Below are positions 56,274 through 64,000 of a stretch of DNA of 64,000 nucleotides, piece by piece. The stretch lies in the NCBI RefSeq assembly GCF_000686725.1, contig NZ_JMLK01000019.1, forward strand, positions 1 through 64,000, in the 5' to 3' direction. Source of the stretch: Clostridium akagii DSM 12554. Its GTDB lineage: Bacteria; Bacillota; Clostridia; Clostridiales; Clostridiaceae. The notes beneath the pieces are model-generated. The model ran no database searches and was not told the origin of the DNA. It saw only the letters and a list, made by a program, of their open reading frames with translations. The position numbers and the translations under genes were made by a program. Position 1 is the first letter of the stretch; each line of letters starts with the position of its first letter.

Positions 56274-56570
56274 TTATATCTTGATTTGTGAAAATATTAT
56301 CCATATATTCAATAGAAAAAATATTAATTCTAAAACTAATGCTTTAAACTTAAAATTATATTCACAAACATACAAATACATCGATATTGCAATTAATATT
56401 AAAGGAGTAGCTATAAGATATATTATTTTGGGCAGGTAACTATCAGCAGTGCCACTAGCATTTATATGTATAGCAACATGTCCAGGTAAAAACATATAAC
56501 TAGCTATGTTAATTATCATAGCTAAAGCAATAAAAATCATGCTTATTTTATTGAATAAATTTTTTGTCAT
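56274..56570 (-). CDS. DUF1648 small membrane protein
   Basis: This 98-aa protein has three membrane segments. The DUF1648 signature lies after the first one: LPGHVAIHINASGTADSYLPKII. The hallmark His-Xaa-Asn-Ala-Xaa-Gly-Xaa-Xaa-Asp loop is clear. DUF1648 proteins such as SdpI act in signal reception and immunity to secreted toxins. It is shorter than SdpI (lacking the C-terminal half). It is the last gene of the GntR-led operon. Confidence 0.78.
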   Translation of the reverse strand: MTKNLFNKISMIFIALAMIINIASYMFLPGHVAIHINASGTADSYLPKIIYLIATPLILIAISMYLYVCEYNFKFKALVLELIFFLLNIWIIFSQIKI

Positions 56571-56598
56571 CTCAAATCATCCTTTCCTATTCAATTCT

Positions 56599-57360
56599 TC
56601 ATTTCTTATATTTTAGAAGTTCTTTATAAAATTCTTTGGTTTTTGATGCATCCTTATTGCTCATTATTAAAAAATCATTATCCATAATCACATATAAATA
56701 TGGTCCCTTTTCACCTTCTAAAAATATTGAACCCTTTCCAAGTCCATCCACATCATAGGTTCCACGTTCAATACTGCCTATGCCTTCTCCAGAAATTTTG
56801 GAATGATCTTTAATTGTTTCCTTCATATATACATTTTTTATACTACTTGTATCATAAAATCTTTCTACTGTTCCCGCCTTAACATTTAGTTCAATTTTAT
56901 TAACAGTTAATACCGTAGTTTGATGACTTTCTTCTACAACAAATCCACCTACTAAACTCGATATAATAATTAATAATGCAATAATAGCTACTATGGCTGT
57001 TTTATCGTAATACCTATGCGTTTTCGTCTTTCCTCTGCCTTCTGAAAGTTCATATTTTTTAGATGAAATAATAGATTTTAGGGAAAAAAATATCACATCA
57101 ATAAAAAATATACTCGTGGTTAATACAGGCGTAACAGTATATAATTTTGAAATTACTGCAACTATTATGTATATAATAAAAATAGATGATCCCATATACA
57201 TAAGATTCCTACCGTTAAATTCTGCAAGTCCATTTCTGTCATACTTTTTTGTTGCATCATATCCACTTAGCATTTCAATAGACTTGGTTTTATATAATAT
57301 ACAACCTAAAATAAAGATAAAAGCTCCCACAGCTATAAATATAATATATGCAATATGCAA
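56599..57360 (-). CDS. DUF3784 and PH-like domain membrane protein
   Basis: This is a 253-aa protein. The N-terminal two- or three-helix part with ILYKTKSIEMLSGYDATKKYDRNGLAEFNGRNLM fits DUF3784. One further helix lies at residues 120-143, followed by an extracytoplasmic or cytoplasmic beta-rich part resembling a bacterial PH domain (TVLTVNKIELNVKAGTVERF, KGSIFLEGEKGPYLYVIMD). It is encoded between the DUF1648 gene and the lipoprotein gene in one direction. The role is unknown, probably in envelope sensing. Confidence 0.65.
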   Translation of the reverse strand: MHIAYIIFIAVGAFIFILGCILYKTKSIEMLSGYDATKKYDRNGLAEFNGRNLMYMGSSIFIIYIIVAVISKLYTVTPVLTTSIFFIDVIFFSLKSIISSKKYELSEGRGKTKTHRYYDKTAIVAIIALLIIISSLVGGFVVEESHQTTVLTVNKIELNVKAGTVERFYDTSSIKNVYMKETIKDHSKISGEGIGSIERGTYDVDGLGKGSIFLEGEKGPYLYVIMDNDFLIMSNKDASKTKEFYKELLKYKK

Positions 57361-57427
57361 ATTGATCCCCCCTCATGCACCTTTAAAAATTAATATGTTA
57401 TTATTGAATTTATATATATGCCTAAAT

Positions 57428-57871
57428 TTAATTTTTTCTAAGTTTAGGTGAACTTATATTTATTGATTCTACTGCATGTTTATTATCATCATCAAAAGCA
57501 GCTGTAGCAAGAGTCTCTCCTGGTTCATTTTTATATTTCACATCATATATAACCACTATGAATTTTTTACCATTCTGTGATACTTCTGCTGCTTCTTTGA
57601 ACTTCTTCGAATTTTCCAAATAGTTTCCTACCTTTTTTGTTATAATTTTATTCTGTTTGTCCATGTCATCTTTAGTAAAAGCTTTTTTTGAATTAGTACT
57701 AAAATTTTCTGTGAATTTATTATAATCGTCATTGTTTAAAGCTATTAGCATATTTTCCACCTTACCATTTGCAAATTTAACATCACTTTCACTCACCTTT
57801 TGTGAACATCCACTCATTAAACCAATTAACAAGATAACTATTACACATATCCATATTTTTTTAATTTTCAT
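57428..57871 (-). CDS. DUF3887-type lipoprotein
   Basis: This is a 147-aa secreted lipoprotein. It has a signal peptide KKIWICVIVILLIGLMSGC with lipobox LMSGC (Cys near 22), then a single domain (FANGKVENMLIALNNDDYNKFTENFS, FIVVIYDVKYKNEPGETLATAAFD) typical of DUF3887/NTF2-like folds. It lies 12 bp downstream of the 380-aa membrane protein. It probably binds a small ligand or peptide at the cell surface as part of this operon. Confidence 0.82.
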   Translation of the reverse strand: MKIKKIWICVIVILLIGLMSGCSQKVSESDVKFANGKVENMLIALNNDDYNKFTENFSTNSKKAFTKDDMDKQNKIITKKVGNYLENSKKFKEAAEVSQNGKKFIVVIYDVKYKNEPGETLATAAFDDDNKHAVESINISSPKLRKN

Positions 57872-57883
57872 AATTTCACATCC

Positions 57884-59026
57884 TTAAATGCTATACATGA
57901 TAAGTAGGAGGTAACTAATCTTATTCAATAAAATAATAGAAATCATTACTATGATTATTAATAAATAAGCTTTCTTCTTACCATAATTCAGTCCAAATGC
58001 TATTCCAAACCTTTTTTCAATAAACAATGCTGGATCTTTGGGATTAAAATAAACAAGCCCTAATTTCCAATATTTGTCGTCATCTAAATTTTCGTAATTA
58101 CTTGTGTCAGAAGTATTGTATTCAATATTTACTCGACTTCCCCCTTGTCCTGTGCATAAAGATATAATCAAAACATCTATAAAAATAAAGATTATTATTA
58201 TAGGATTTATAAGTGCTAACAATGCAAAATTTATGTTAATAACTTGCATAACATACAAATTTTCAATGGAACTACCGATTAAAATAATTATATTAATAAA
58301 TATTATATTAGCTGCCCATCTATATCTAAATACCCTATTTATTTCTTTTGAGTGCTGAGGTCTAAAACTATTTATTTGCTGCTTAGATCTCTCTATAACT
58401 TTATAAATCAAAAACATATACATTGTTATAAATATCTGTTGCACAGGAAATTCAAATATTAAACCATAGGATTTAATTGCAGAACCATCAATTATCCCAC
58501 TGGCATTCCAATGTATTGGAATGAATATAGGTAAACTGTCAAAAACTAAATAACCTATTATTATATTTAATAAAATTATAGCTATGGGAAGTATAAACCA
58601 CCTGCTAATAGGTACTAGTCTCTTTTTTATGTCATTTCTAAAGCTTGTATCAATGACAACCACTCCATTTTTGTGTACTTCCTCTTCATTGAATTTTTTA
58701 AACTCTTTTATCCTTTTATAAGAAAAATAATATATTACAGTGGCTAAAATAAAAAAAGCAATAATTCCAGTTAATAAAACAATATTATTAGGATGCTTTA
58801 AGAATATATAACAGAAACCTATTACGTAAATACCGCATATAAAAATATTATTTTTTAAATATAATTTCTTGAATACCATAAGTTTAGGATTATTGAGAAG
58901 TTTTTTTGGTAGCCGCACTCCAAAAAAAATGTCCTTCCGCATTATGAATGGTAATGAAAGCTTTAAAAAAAGAAGCATTATTATAAAAACAACACCTAAT
59001 ATAAGTATCCACTGCTGGTAATCCAT
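57884..59026 (-). CDS. DUF1648/DUF5808 multi-spanning membrane protein
   Basis: This is a 380-aa protein with about eight membrane helices. The DUF1648 loop is near residue 170 (FIPIHWNASGIIDGSAIKSYG). A C-terminal short domain (YWKLGLVYFNPKDPALFIEKRFG) matches DUF5808. Such proteins follow GntR/YtrA-type regulators in Firmicutes. It starts 13 bp after the GntR stop, in one operon. It is related to the SdpI immunity family by the DUF1648 loop. Confidence 0.82.
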   Translation of the reverse strand: MDYQQWILILGVVFIIMLLFLKLSLPFIMRKDIFFGVRLPKKLLNNPKLMVFKKLYLKNNIFICGIYVIGFCYIFLKHPNNIVLLTGIIAFFILATVIYYFSYKRIKEFKKFNEEEVHKNGVVVIDTSFRNDIKKRLVPISRWFILPIAIILLNIIIGYLVFDSLPIFIPIHWNASGIIDGSAIKSYGLIFEFPVQQIFITMYMFLIYKVIERSKQQINSFRPQHSKEINRVFRYRWAANIIFINIIILIGSSIENLYVMQVININFALLALINPIIIIFIFIDVLIISLCTGQGGSRVNIEYNTSDTSNYENLDDDKYWKLGLVYFNPKDPALFIEKRFGIAFGLNYGKKKAYLLIIIVMISIILLNKISYLLLIMYSI

Positions 59027-59039
59027 AATTACAACTCCT

Positions 59040-59420
59040 TTATGCTTCTAAAAATTTTAGGTATATTTCTTGTATTTTTCTGGTTATTTCTTCTTCTTTC
59101 ATACCTCTACAAAAAGCTTCAGCAATAATTGGTTTTATATCCTCTACAAATTTGTCATCATAATCTTCAAGTTTCATGTTATGTTTTGAATTTATAACTG
59201 CTCCCACTCTTCTGTCCATAATTATAAAATTATCATCTCTTAAAAGAGCATACGCCTTATTAACAGTATGTAAATTTATGCCTATATCCTCTGCCATCTG
59301 TCTTACGGATGGCAAACTTTCACCTTCATTAAGGCTTCCATCTGCTATACCTTCAATGATTTGTTGCTTTAATTGTGTGTATATTGGTATCTCTGAACTA
59401 AAATCTATTTTTACAAACAT
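59040..59420 (-). CDS. GntR family (YtrA-type) repressor
   Basis: This is a 126-aa protein. The winged helix has IPIYTQLKQQIIEGIADGSLNEGESLPSVRQMAEDIGINLHTVNKAYALLRDDNFI. A short C-terminal helical tail (EDIKPIIAEAFCRGMKEEEITRKIQEI) is typical of the YtrA subfamily. The ATG at 59420 follows AGGGGTGC; the upstream ATGs have no site. A near-perfect 16-bp palindrome lies 23 bp upstream. It surely autoregulates the five-gene operon with the DUF1648, DUF3887, DUF3784 and DUF1648 genes behind it. Confidence 0.92.
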   Translation of the reverse strand: MFVKIDFSSEIPIYTQLKQQIIEGIADGSLNEGESLPSVRQMAEDIGINLHTVNKAYALLRDDNFIIMDRRVGAVINSKHNMKLEDYDDKFVEDIKPIIAEAFCRGMKEEEITRKIQEIYLKFLEA

Positions 59421-59442
59421 AAGCACCCCTATTAAATAATCT

Positions 59443-59479
59443 ATTATACCTGTTCTATACATAATAGAACAGATATAAT
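59443..59479. promoter_or_regulatory. GntR/YtrA operator
   Basis: ATTATACCTGTTCTAT (59443-59458), 5 nt, and ATAGAACAGATATAAT (59464-59479) pair with a single mismatch. It lies just before the GntR start codon, overlapping the expected promoter. Confidence 0.85.
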
Positions 59480-59583
59480 TACAAATCAAATTTCATACTT
59501 CCTCTATTTTTAGTAAAATGTTCCTTAAGCATTATTTAAATAAAAATAATCATTGTATATCTCCATTTATCCTTCATTTACTT

Positions 59584-59632
59584 AATAAAGCTACCTCGTT
59601 GACTTAATTGAAATCAACAAGATAGCTTTATT
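59584..59632 (-). terminator. Hairpin after the DUF2179 gene
   Basis: AATAAAGCTA pairs with TAGCTTTATT (59584-59632), extended by GTTGA/TCAAC around the loop, 40 bp after the DUF2179 stop on the minus strand. It is also a possible end for transcription coming from the other side. Confidence 0.65.
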
Positions 59633-59671
59633 AGCAGTTAATTAAAGTAATTCCATATACAATAATCAGTT

Positions 59672-60201
59672 TTATTTTGTTTTTCGAGTGAGCCCATACC
59701 CACCTCGAACACCTCTGGATTCATTTATTGATATAAAAGACTTAACATCTAAAGTTTCTAATTTTTTTAACACTTCATTTTTGCGTTTTCTTGGCATATA
59801 TGCAACTATAAATTTATTTTCATCCTTTTGACCTTGAGATTCTAATACGGTATATCCTATTTCAAGCCTTTTTAATTCATCTGTTACAACTTGGTAATTT
59901 TTGAACTTGTAATTATTGTAGCTGTAATTACGCCTATAGCTATTTTTTCCTCTACTAAACTTCCCATATAATTTCCAACTACATATCCTAGGGCATACAT
60001 AACACCTTTCATGGGGTCAGTAGCTAGATTTGATAAAACATTTGCAGATACTACAAGCCATATTGTAATTTCAAATAAAGCCATAATGGCCCCTTTAAAT
60101 TTCTCACCTTTTGTTATCAGTACCATTCTAAGTGTGGCAAAGGATACTTCTATAATTTTGCATGAAAATATTATTATGTATATTCCTATTCCACTTGTCA
60201 A
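59672..60201 (-). pseudogene. DUF2179/DUF5698 membrane protein (UPF0316), frameshifted
   Basis: 60201-59884 gives the three-helix N-terminal DUF5698 part (VSFATLRMVLITKGEKFKGA, ALGYVVGNYMGSLVEEKIAIG). In another frame, from about 59892 down to 59672, the DUF2179 domain continues: LKRLEIGYTVLESQGQKDEN, then NEVLKKLETLDVKSFISI and the family end VRGGYG. The switch is at about 59885-59900. One base would restore a full protein of about 175 aa. Start is a TTG with GGTGAG upstream. It could be a genuine recent pseudogene or a sequencing error. Confidence 0.78.
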
Positions 60202-60504
60202 ATTCTCACCAACCTTTATGTTTTTAATTAAGTTTTTTCATTTATTTAAAAACAAAAAATCCCCTTACCTTATGGTAAGAAGACATATAAATTATAACAT
60301 GATTATTTAATTTGTTATATACTTTGCAATGATTTATATCAAATAAAATTATTTCAAATACAACGTACCAGATACATAGTACCAATTCTAATTGTGAATA
60401 ATTCAGTATTGCTACTATATATCTAGTACTATTTACTAGTATTTACAAAAATCAATAGTTTAATCATTTTTCTAATATAAAAAATCACAATATCCTAATA
60501 TCAA
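60202..60504. other. AT-rich intergenic region
   Basis: No gene was recognised. A small CTTACC-TTAT-GGTAAG hairpin (60264-60279) lies upstream of the DUF2179 start, and the stretch after PPK2 shows no clear terminator. Confidence 0.5.
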
Positions 60505-61365
60505 TTAACTCTTTTCGAGTTTTTTCTTATATTCATCTAACAATTCAGTTTGCTCCGCGCTGAGAGTTGGATATTCTAAATTTAATCCTTTTAAAGTTTT
60601 TTGGAGTATTTCTGAAATTATAAGCCTAGCTAGCTTTTTGTTATCAGCAGGAACTACATACCATGGTGCAACTTTTGCATTAGTATTCTCTATAACTTCC
60701 TCATAACATTTCTGATAATCGTCCCAAAATTCTCTTTCTTTTATATCAGCTTCAGAAAATTTCCAATTTTTAGCTTTATCATCTATTCTTTCAAGGAGAC
60801 GCTTTTTTTGCTCATCTTTTGATACATTTAAAAATATTTTTATTGGTATTATTGCATTTTCATATAAATATTTTTCAAAGTCTTTAACCTGTTCATATCT
60901 TTTTTTCCATATGTCATCACCAATAAATTTTTCAGGAATTTTTTCATTTTCTAATAGATTATGTACCCTTACCACAAGCAGTTCTTCGTAATAAGATCTA
61001 TTAAAGATTCCTATCTGACCTCTTCCAGGCATACTATTGTGTGCTTTCCACAAATAATCATGTGCTAATTCTTCCGCTGATGGTTGTTTAAAACTAGTAA
61101 CATGTACCCCTTGTGGATTTAATCCTGTCATTACATGTTTTACAGCCCCATCTTTTCCAGCTGCATCCATGGCCTGAATTATAATTAATATCCCAAATTC
61201 ACCTTGTGCATATAATTTACTTTGAAATTCACTGATTTTTTCAATATTTTTATCTAATAGAAATTGTAATTCATCATTAGTGTAAGTTTTATCATTATAT
61301 TTTGTTTTTGTTTTGGATATTTTAAATTTTTCGGAGTTATCTACTTTAAACTCATTTATTTCCAT
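60505..61365 (-). CDS. Polyphosphate kinase 2 family protein
   Basis: This is a 286-aa PPK2. Walker A-like QAMDAAGKDGAVKHVMTGLNPQGVHV near residues 64-90 is followed by the lid and Walker B region WKAHNSMPGRGQIGIFNRSYYEELLVVRVHN. KDEQKKRLLERIDD and KNWKFSEADIKER follow. PPK2 uses polyphosphate to phosphorylate ADP, AMP or GDP. The single-domain length fits class I or III. A GGGAGATG site precedes the ATG. It is encoded alone. Confidence 0.94.
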   Translation of the reverse strand: MEINEFKVDNSEKFKISKTKTKYNDKTYTNDELQFLLDKNIEKISEFQSKLYAQGEFGILIIIQAMDAAGKDGAVKHVMTGLNPQGVHVTSFKQPSAEELAHDYLWKAHNSMPGRGQIGIFNRSYYEELLVVRVHNLLENEKIPEKFIGDDIWKKRYEQVKDFEKYLYENAIIPIKIFLNVSKDEQKKRLLERIDDKAKNWKFSEADIKEREFWDDYQKCYEEVIENTNAKVAPWYVVPADNKKLARLIISEILQKTLKGLNLEYPTLSAEQTELLDEYKKKLEKS

Positions 61366-61450
61366 TTATTCATCTCCCTAATATTTCTTTATATTTTACC
61401 ACATTTACATCACTACATTACAACTAATTAGGCATATTTTTTTGAATAAA

Positions 61451-62422
61451 TTACGTTTCAGCTACTATTTTTCCAGTGTCACTAAGATCATAGCCACCAA
61501 TTCCACGAAGTTCTTCTTGAAATTCTTTTGAATTAAGAATTTCTAATATTGCCTGAAATGGAGGCTTATTTATATCATCCTTTTTAATAATTAAATCATA
61601 CCTTTCTTTTTGCAGAGGTATAAATTCAATGTTTTGAACCTGAAGAGCAGCTTTCTCATTGCCAACAGCTACATCAGCATCCCCTCTTGCAACAGTACTA
61701 GCTACTGCTAGGTGTGACAGATCTTCGCTTTCATATCCATTAATGGACTGCCAATGTATACCTTGTTTGCACAATTGCTCATCTATCAAAACTCGTACTC
61801 CACAACCACGTTCCCTATTAATCATTAATACATCAGGTCTAGTTAAATCCTTCCAAGTAGTAATATTTTTAGGGTTTCCCTTAGCCACGTAAAAACCTTG
61901 CATGCGACATACTAAATGAACAATAACACAGTGAACCCCGGGGAGTATTCTTCGGACATAAGGTATGTTGTAAACTCCAGTATCTGAATCCCATAAGTGA
62001 GCTGTAGCTATATTTACATTACCTCTATATAGTTCAACTAGTCCATTGTAACTACCTATATAACATCTCAGCGCTTGAAGTCCATCAGCGTGTTGTTCTA
62101 GATGCCTGGTTAAAACGTCCAAAAGTATATCCTGTCCACAAATTATAAAATCACTATTATAGTTTGACACCGGCAAAAAATTTTTGGGGCCTACTTGACT
62201 AACAACTGAACTTTCATTTTTAGCCACAGTATTTGTTGCATGTTTAGCATTGGTTCTGCTTTTATTTTTATATTCTTCAATATCAATTGCATCTATACGA
62301 ACCTTTCTACCCACTCTATAAGACGGTAGTTCCCCTCTTTTAATCAATTCATATACTGTATTTTTAGAAATATTTAGAATCTGAGCAACTTCTTGAGTTG
62401 TTAGACCCGAATTTGCCTCCAT
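61451..62422 (-). CDS. HTH regulator with periplasmic-binding-protein-like sensor (PBP_like)
   Basis: This is a 323-aa protein. The N-terminal excisionase-type HTH_17 has LTTQEVAQILNISKNTVYELIKRGELPSYRVGRKVRI. A PBP_like domain (PF12727) from about residue 90 contains LRCYIGSYNGLVELYRGNVNIATAHLWDSDTGVYN, NPKNITTWKDLTRPDVLMINRERGCGVRVLID, and VARGDADVAVGNE. Homologues sense molybdate or tungstate or small anions and control molybdenum-cofactor or transport genes. The ATG at 62422 has a GGGGCAGGTG site. No transporter is visible in the window. It is divergent from the coiled-coil gene. Confidence 0.88.
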   Translation of the reverse strand: MEANSGLTTQEVAQILNISKNTVYELIKRGELPSYRVGRKVRIDAIDIEEYKNKSRTNAKHATNTVAKNESSVVSQVGPKNFLPVSNYNSDFIICGQDILLDVLTRHLEQHADGLQALRCYIGSYNGLVELYRGNVNIATAHLWDSDTGVYNIPYVRRILPGVHCVIVHLVCRMQGFYVAKGNPKNITTWKDLTRPDVLMINRERGCGVRVLIDEQLCKQGIHWQSINGYESEDLSHLAVASTVARGDADVAVGNEKAALQVQNIEFIPLQKERYDLIIKKDDINKPPFQAILEILNSKEFQEELRGIGGYDLSDTGKIVAET

Positions 62423-62778
62423 AATGAACACCTGCCCCTTTTCATCTTTTTCTAAAATGTGAATTTCATTGATTTTATTATCTGCTAAAAACGTATATTT
62501 GACAAGTACTGGGTTTTAATGTGCTTAGGAAAACAATCGATCAATTATTGTTAATTCAATAATTATAGACTTGTAAATTATCGAATTAATATTACATACT
62601 TGTATATATTGTTGATTTTCATATCAAATAGTTGATTTATCTTGTTTTTAGCATTATAATATATTTATGTATAAATTCATAACATACAGTGCAATTTTGT
62701 TTAAATTACATACAAATCCGCACAATTTAGAATAATTATTATTAAAACTACATTTCCCATAAACGAGGTGTTTTACAA
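62423..62778. other. Divergent intergenic region
   Basis: 356 AT-rich bp carry the promoters of the HTH/PBP regulator and of the coiled-coil gene. No clear operator was seen, although short direct repeats of ATTATT are frequent. Confidence 0.5.
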
Positions 62779-64000
62779 TTGGAATTGGTTAATGAAAACG
62801 TAGATCAACCAAATTTGAATATAGAAAGATTTTCAACATTAATAGGTGAAAATTGGAATGTGTCTTCTGATATTCTTAAAAATTATATATTAGCAAATGT
62901 GAGTATAGCTCTGACTCGAAATTCTCAAATGAAAAAGGATATTAACAAACTTTATCTTTTAGATAGAATAACGTACTATGAGGCTCTTGAAAATTCTTCC
63001 TGCATTAACCATGTTATTATGATGCAAGGTTCGCTTCAGCAGGAAATTGACGGAAGAAAAGCACTTGGTATTCTTTTAATTGCGGAAAATGATTATAATT
63101 TAAGAAATACTGTAATTAGATTATTAAGAAAGTACTATCCTATAGTTTTTAATGCAGTAAAAAACCATGATAAAAAGGATTTGACTAAAAGATATATTCA
63201 AATGGATCAGGTTACCATGAAAACAGAGGCAAGACTTGACGCTGCAGTATACTTCTATTTGGGTATATATCGTTCTGTGAACTCAGTTGATCAAGGTTTT
63301 TTTAAATCAATTATTGATGATGTTAAAAATTTCGAATTTTATAGTCCAATGACAAGAGATATAAGTAAGGAATTAGAACTTCATAAATCTGAAATACGAG
63401 AAATTAAAGTTTTACTGAAAAAAGAGTATGGAAAGATAGATAGTTATAAAGATGTTTTAAACAGTGAACTAGAACCAATTGAAGAGTTAGGTGGAATCTT
63501 AGACAATATGTTTATCATCAATAAACTTGATGTGAATCATCTTTTTTCAGATTCACATTTTCTTAATATTGATGAAATATTATTAGCATATATCAAAAGA
63601 GGTCATAAATCTTTTGATCTTAAAGAAATACTAGGTACATTAATAAATGGTATTTTTATTAAATCATTGCTTAATGAATATAAAAAATCTAGAGCTCAAA
63701 ACTTAGAAAATAGCCAAGAAACCTTACTTATTAAAATAGAATCCTTACAAAATAAGTTAAGTCATGTTGAAACTTTCAATGCAAATCTTTCTGCTGAGCT
63801 AAATACAATTAATAATGAAAATACAAGATTTGAGGAAACCCAAAAATCTGAAATTAATAAATTAAACAAGTCTCATCTCTCCCAGGTTACTGAGATGCAA
63901 AATAAAATTAATAATTTGGAAAAACAATTATCATTGGAAAAAGAATATAAAAGTGAGTTAAATGTTCTGCGAGAATATGTTTTTAAAGTAAATACTCATT
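62779..64000 (+). CDS. Large coiled-coil protein, 3' partial
   Basis: The frame is open from a TTG start at 62779 (GAGGTG 8 nt upstream) to the window end, at least 407 codons. Residues 1-230 are a helical domain with no family recognised (NLNIERFSTLIGENWNV, LYLLDRITYYEALENSSCI, MDQVTMKTEARLDAAVYFYLGIYRSV). Residues 300-407 form a coiled coil rich in Asn, Glu and Lys (NKLSHVETFNANLSAEL, NNENTRFEETQKSEI, NNLEKQLSLEKEY). A structural or nucleic-acid scaffold role is possible. The end of the protein lies outside the window. Confidence 0.75.
   Translation, partial: MELVNENVDQPNLNIERFSTLIGENWNVSSDILKNYILANVSIALTRNSQMKKDINKLYLLDRITYYEALENSSCINHVIMMQGSLQQEIDGRKALGILLIAENDYNLRNTVIRLLRKYYPIVFNAVKNHDKKDLTKRYIQMDQVTMKTEARLDAAVYFYLGIYRSVNSVDQGFFKSIIDDVKNFEFYSPMTRDISKELELHKSEIREIKVLLKKEYGKIDSYKDVLNSELEPIEELGGILDNMFIINKLDVNHLFSDSHFLNIDEILLAYIKRGHKSFDLKEILGTLINGIFIKSLLNEYKKSRAQNLENSQETLLIKIESLQNKLSHVETFNANLSAELNTINNENTRFEETQKSEINKLNKSHLSQVTEMQNKINNLEKQLSLEKEYKSELNVLREYVFKVNTH

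Overview
The window reads as chromosomal DNA of a low-GC, anaerobic, spore-forming Firmicute, most likely a Clostridium. The signs are strong AT bias, Shine-Dalgarno sites of the AGGAGG/GGGG type before nearly every gene, the clostridial fusion of IspH with ribosomal protein S1, decayed sporulation sigma-factor pieces, and many 4Fe-4S, Rrf2 and Crp/Fnr-type proteins. No rRNA, tRNA or CRISPR array was seen.

Layout. 0-16 kb is a variable accessory region of redox enzymes (short-chain dehydrogenases, aldo/keto reductases, two QueG-like 4Fe-4S proteins, a VOC protein) interspersed with Rrf2, TetR and AraC regulators. Part of it (about 8.4-15.8 kb) is visibly richer in G+C and probably imported. 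It includes a two-component system (response regulator and sensor kinase) followed by a frameshifted formylglycine-generating-enzyme-like gene. Phased 7-bp direct repeats sit upstream of both the regulator and the target gene. 16-25 kb is a decay zone holding small enzymes and regulators among gene fragments (HAD hydrolase, two pieces of a SigK-type sigma factor, an AAA ATPase without Walker A) and a dispersed 54-bp repeat at 15.9 and 21.4 kb.

25-30 kb resembles a small defence island: an AbiH-family abortive-infection protein and a 1030-aa SF1 helicase with a long internal coiled coil. 33-40.7 kb is the most interesting part, a probable RiPP (ribosomally made, post-translationally modified peptide) cluster on the minus strand. 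It contains a 41-aa Cys-free precursor peptide with its own promoter, a SAM methyltransferase, a radical SAM/SPASM maturase with an RRE-like N-terminus, and two ABC half-transporters. The TldD/TldE protease pair, a known leader-trimming and peptide-degrading type of enzyme, starts divergently from the precursor promoter region at 40.87 kb.

43.6-48.5 kb holds an IS3-type transposase remnant, a Crp/Fnr regulator with an N-terminal cysteine cluster, two alpha/beta hydrolases, a 49-aa orphan peptide and an acetyltransferase. 48.6-54.5 kb is conserved housekeeping DNA (ispH-S1 fusion, cmk, flavoprotein, RpiR regulator, pseudouridine synthase). 54.6-64 kb holds small lysine-rich proteins, a cluster of three hairpins, a GntR-led membrane-protein operon with a near-perfect operator, a frameshifted DUF2179 protein, PPK2, a helix-turn-helix/periplasmic-binding-like regulator and the start of a large coiled-coil protein cut by the window edge.

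All calls come from reading the sequence by eye. Family names rest on recognised motifs, not on database searches.
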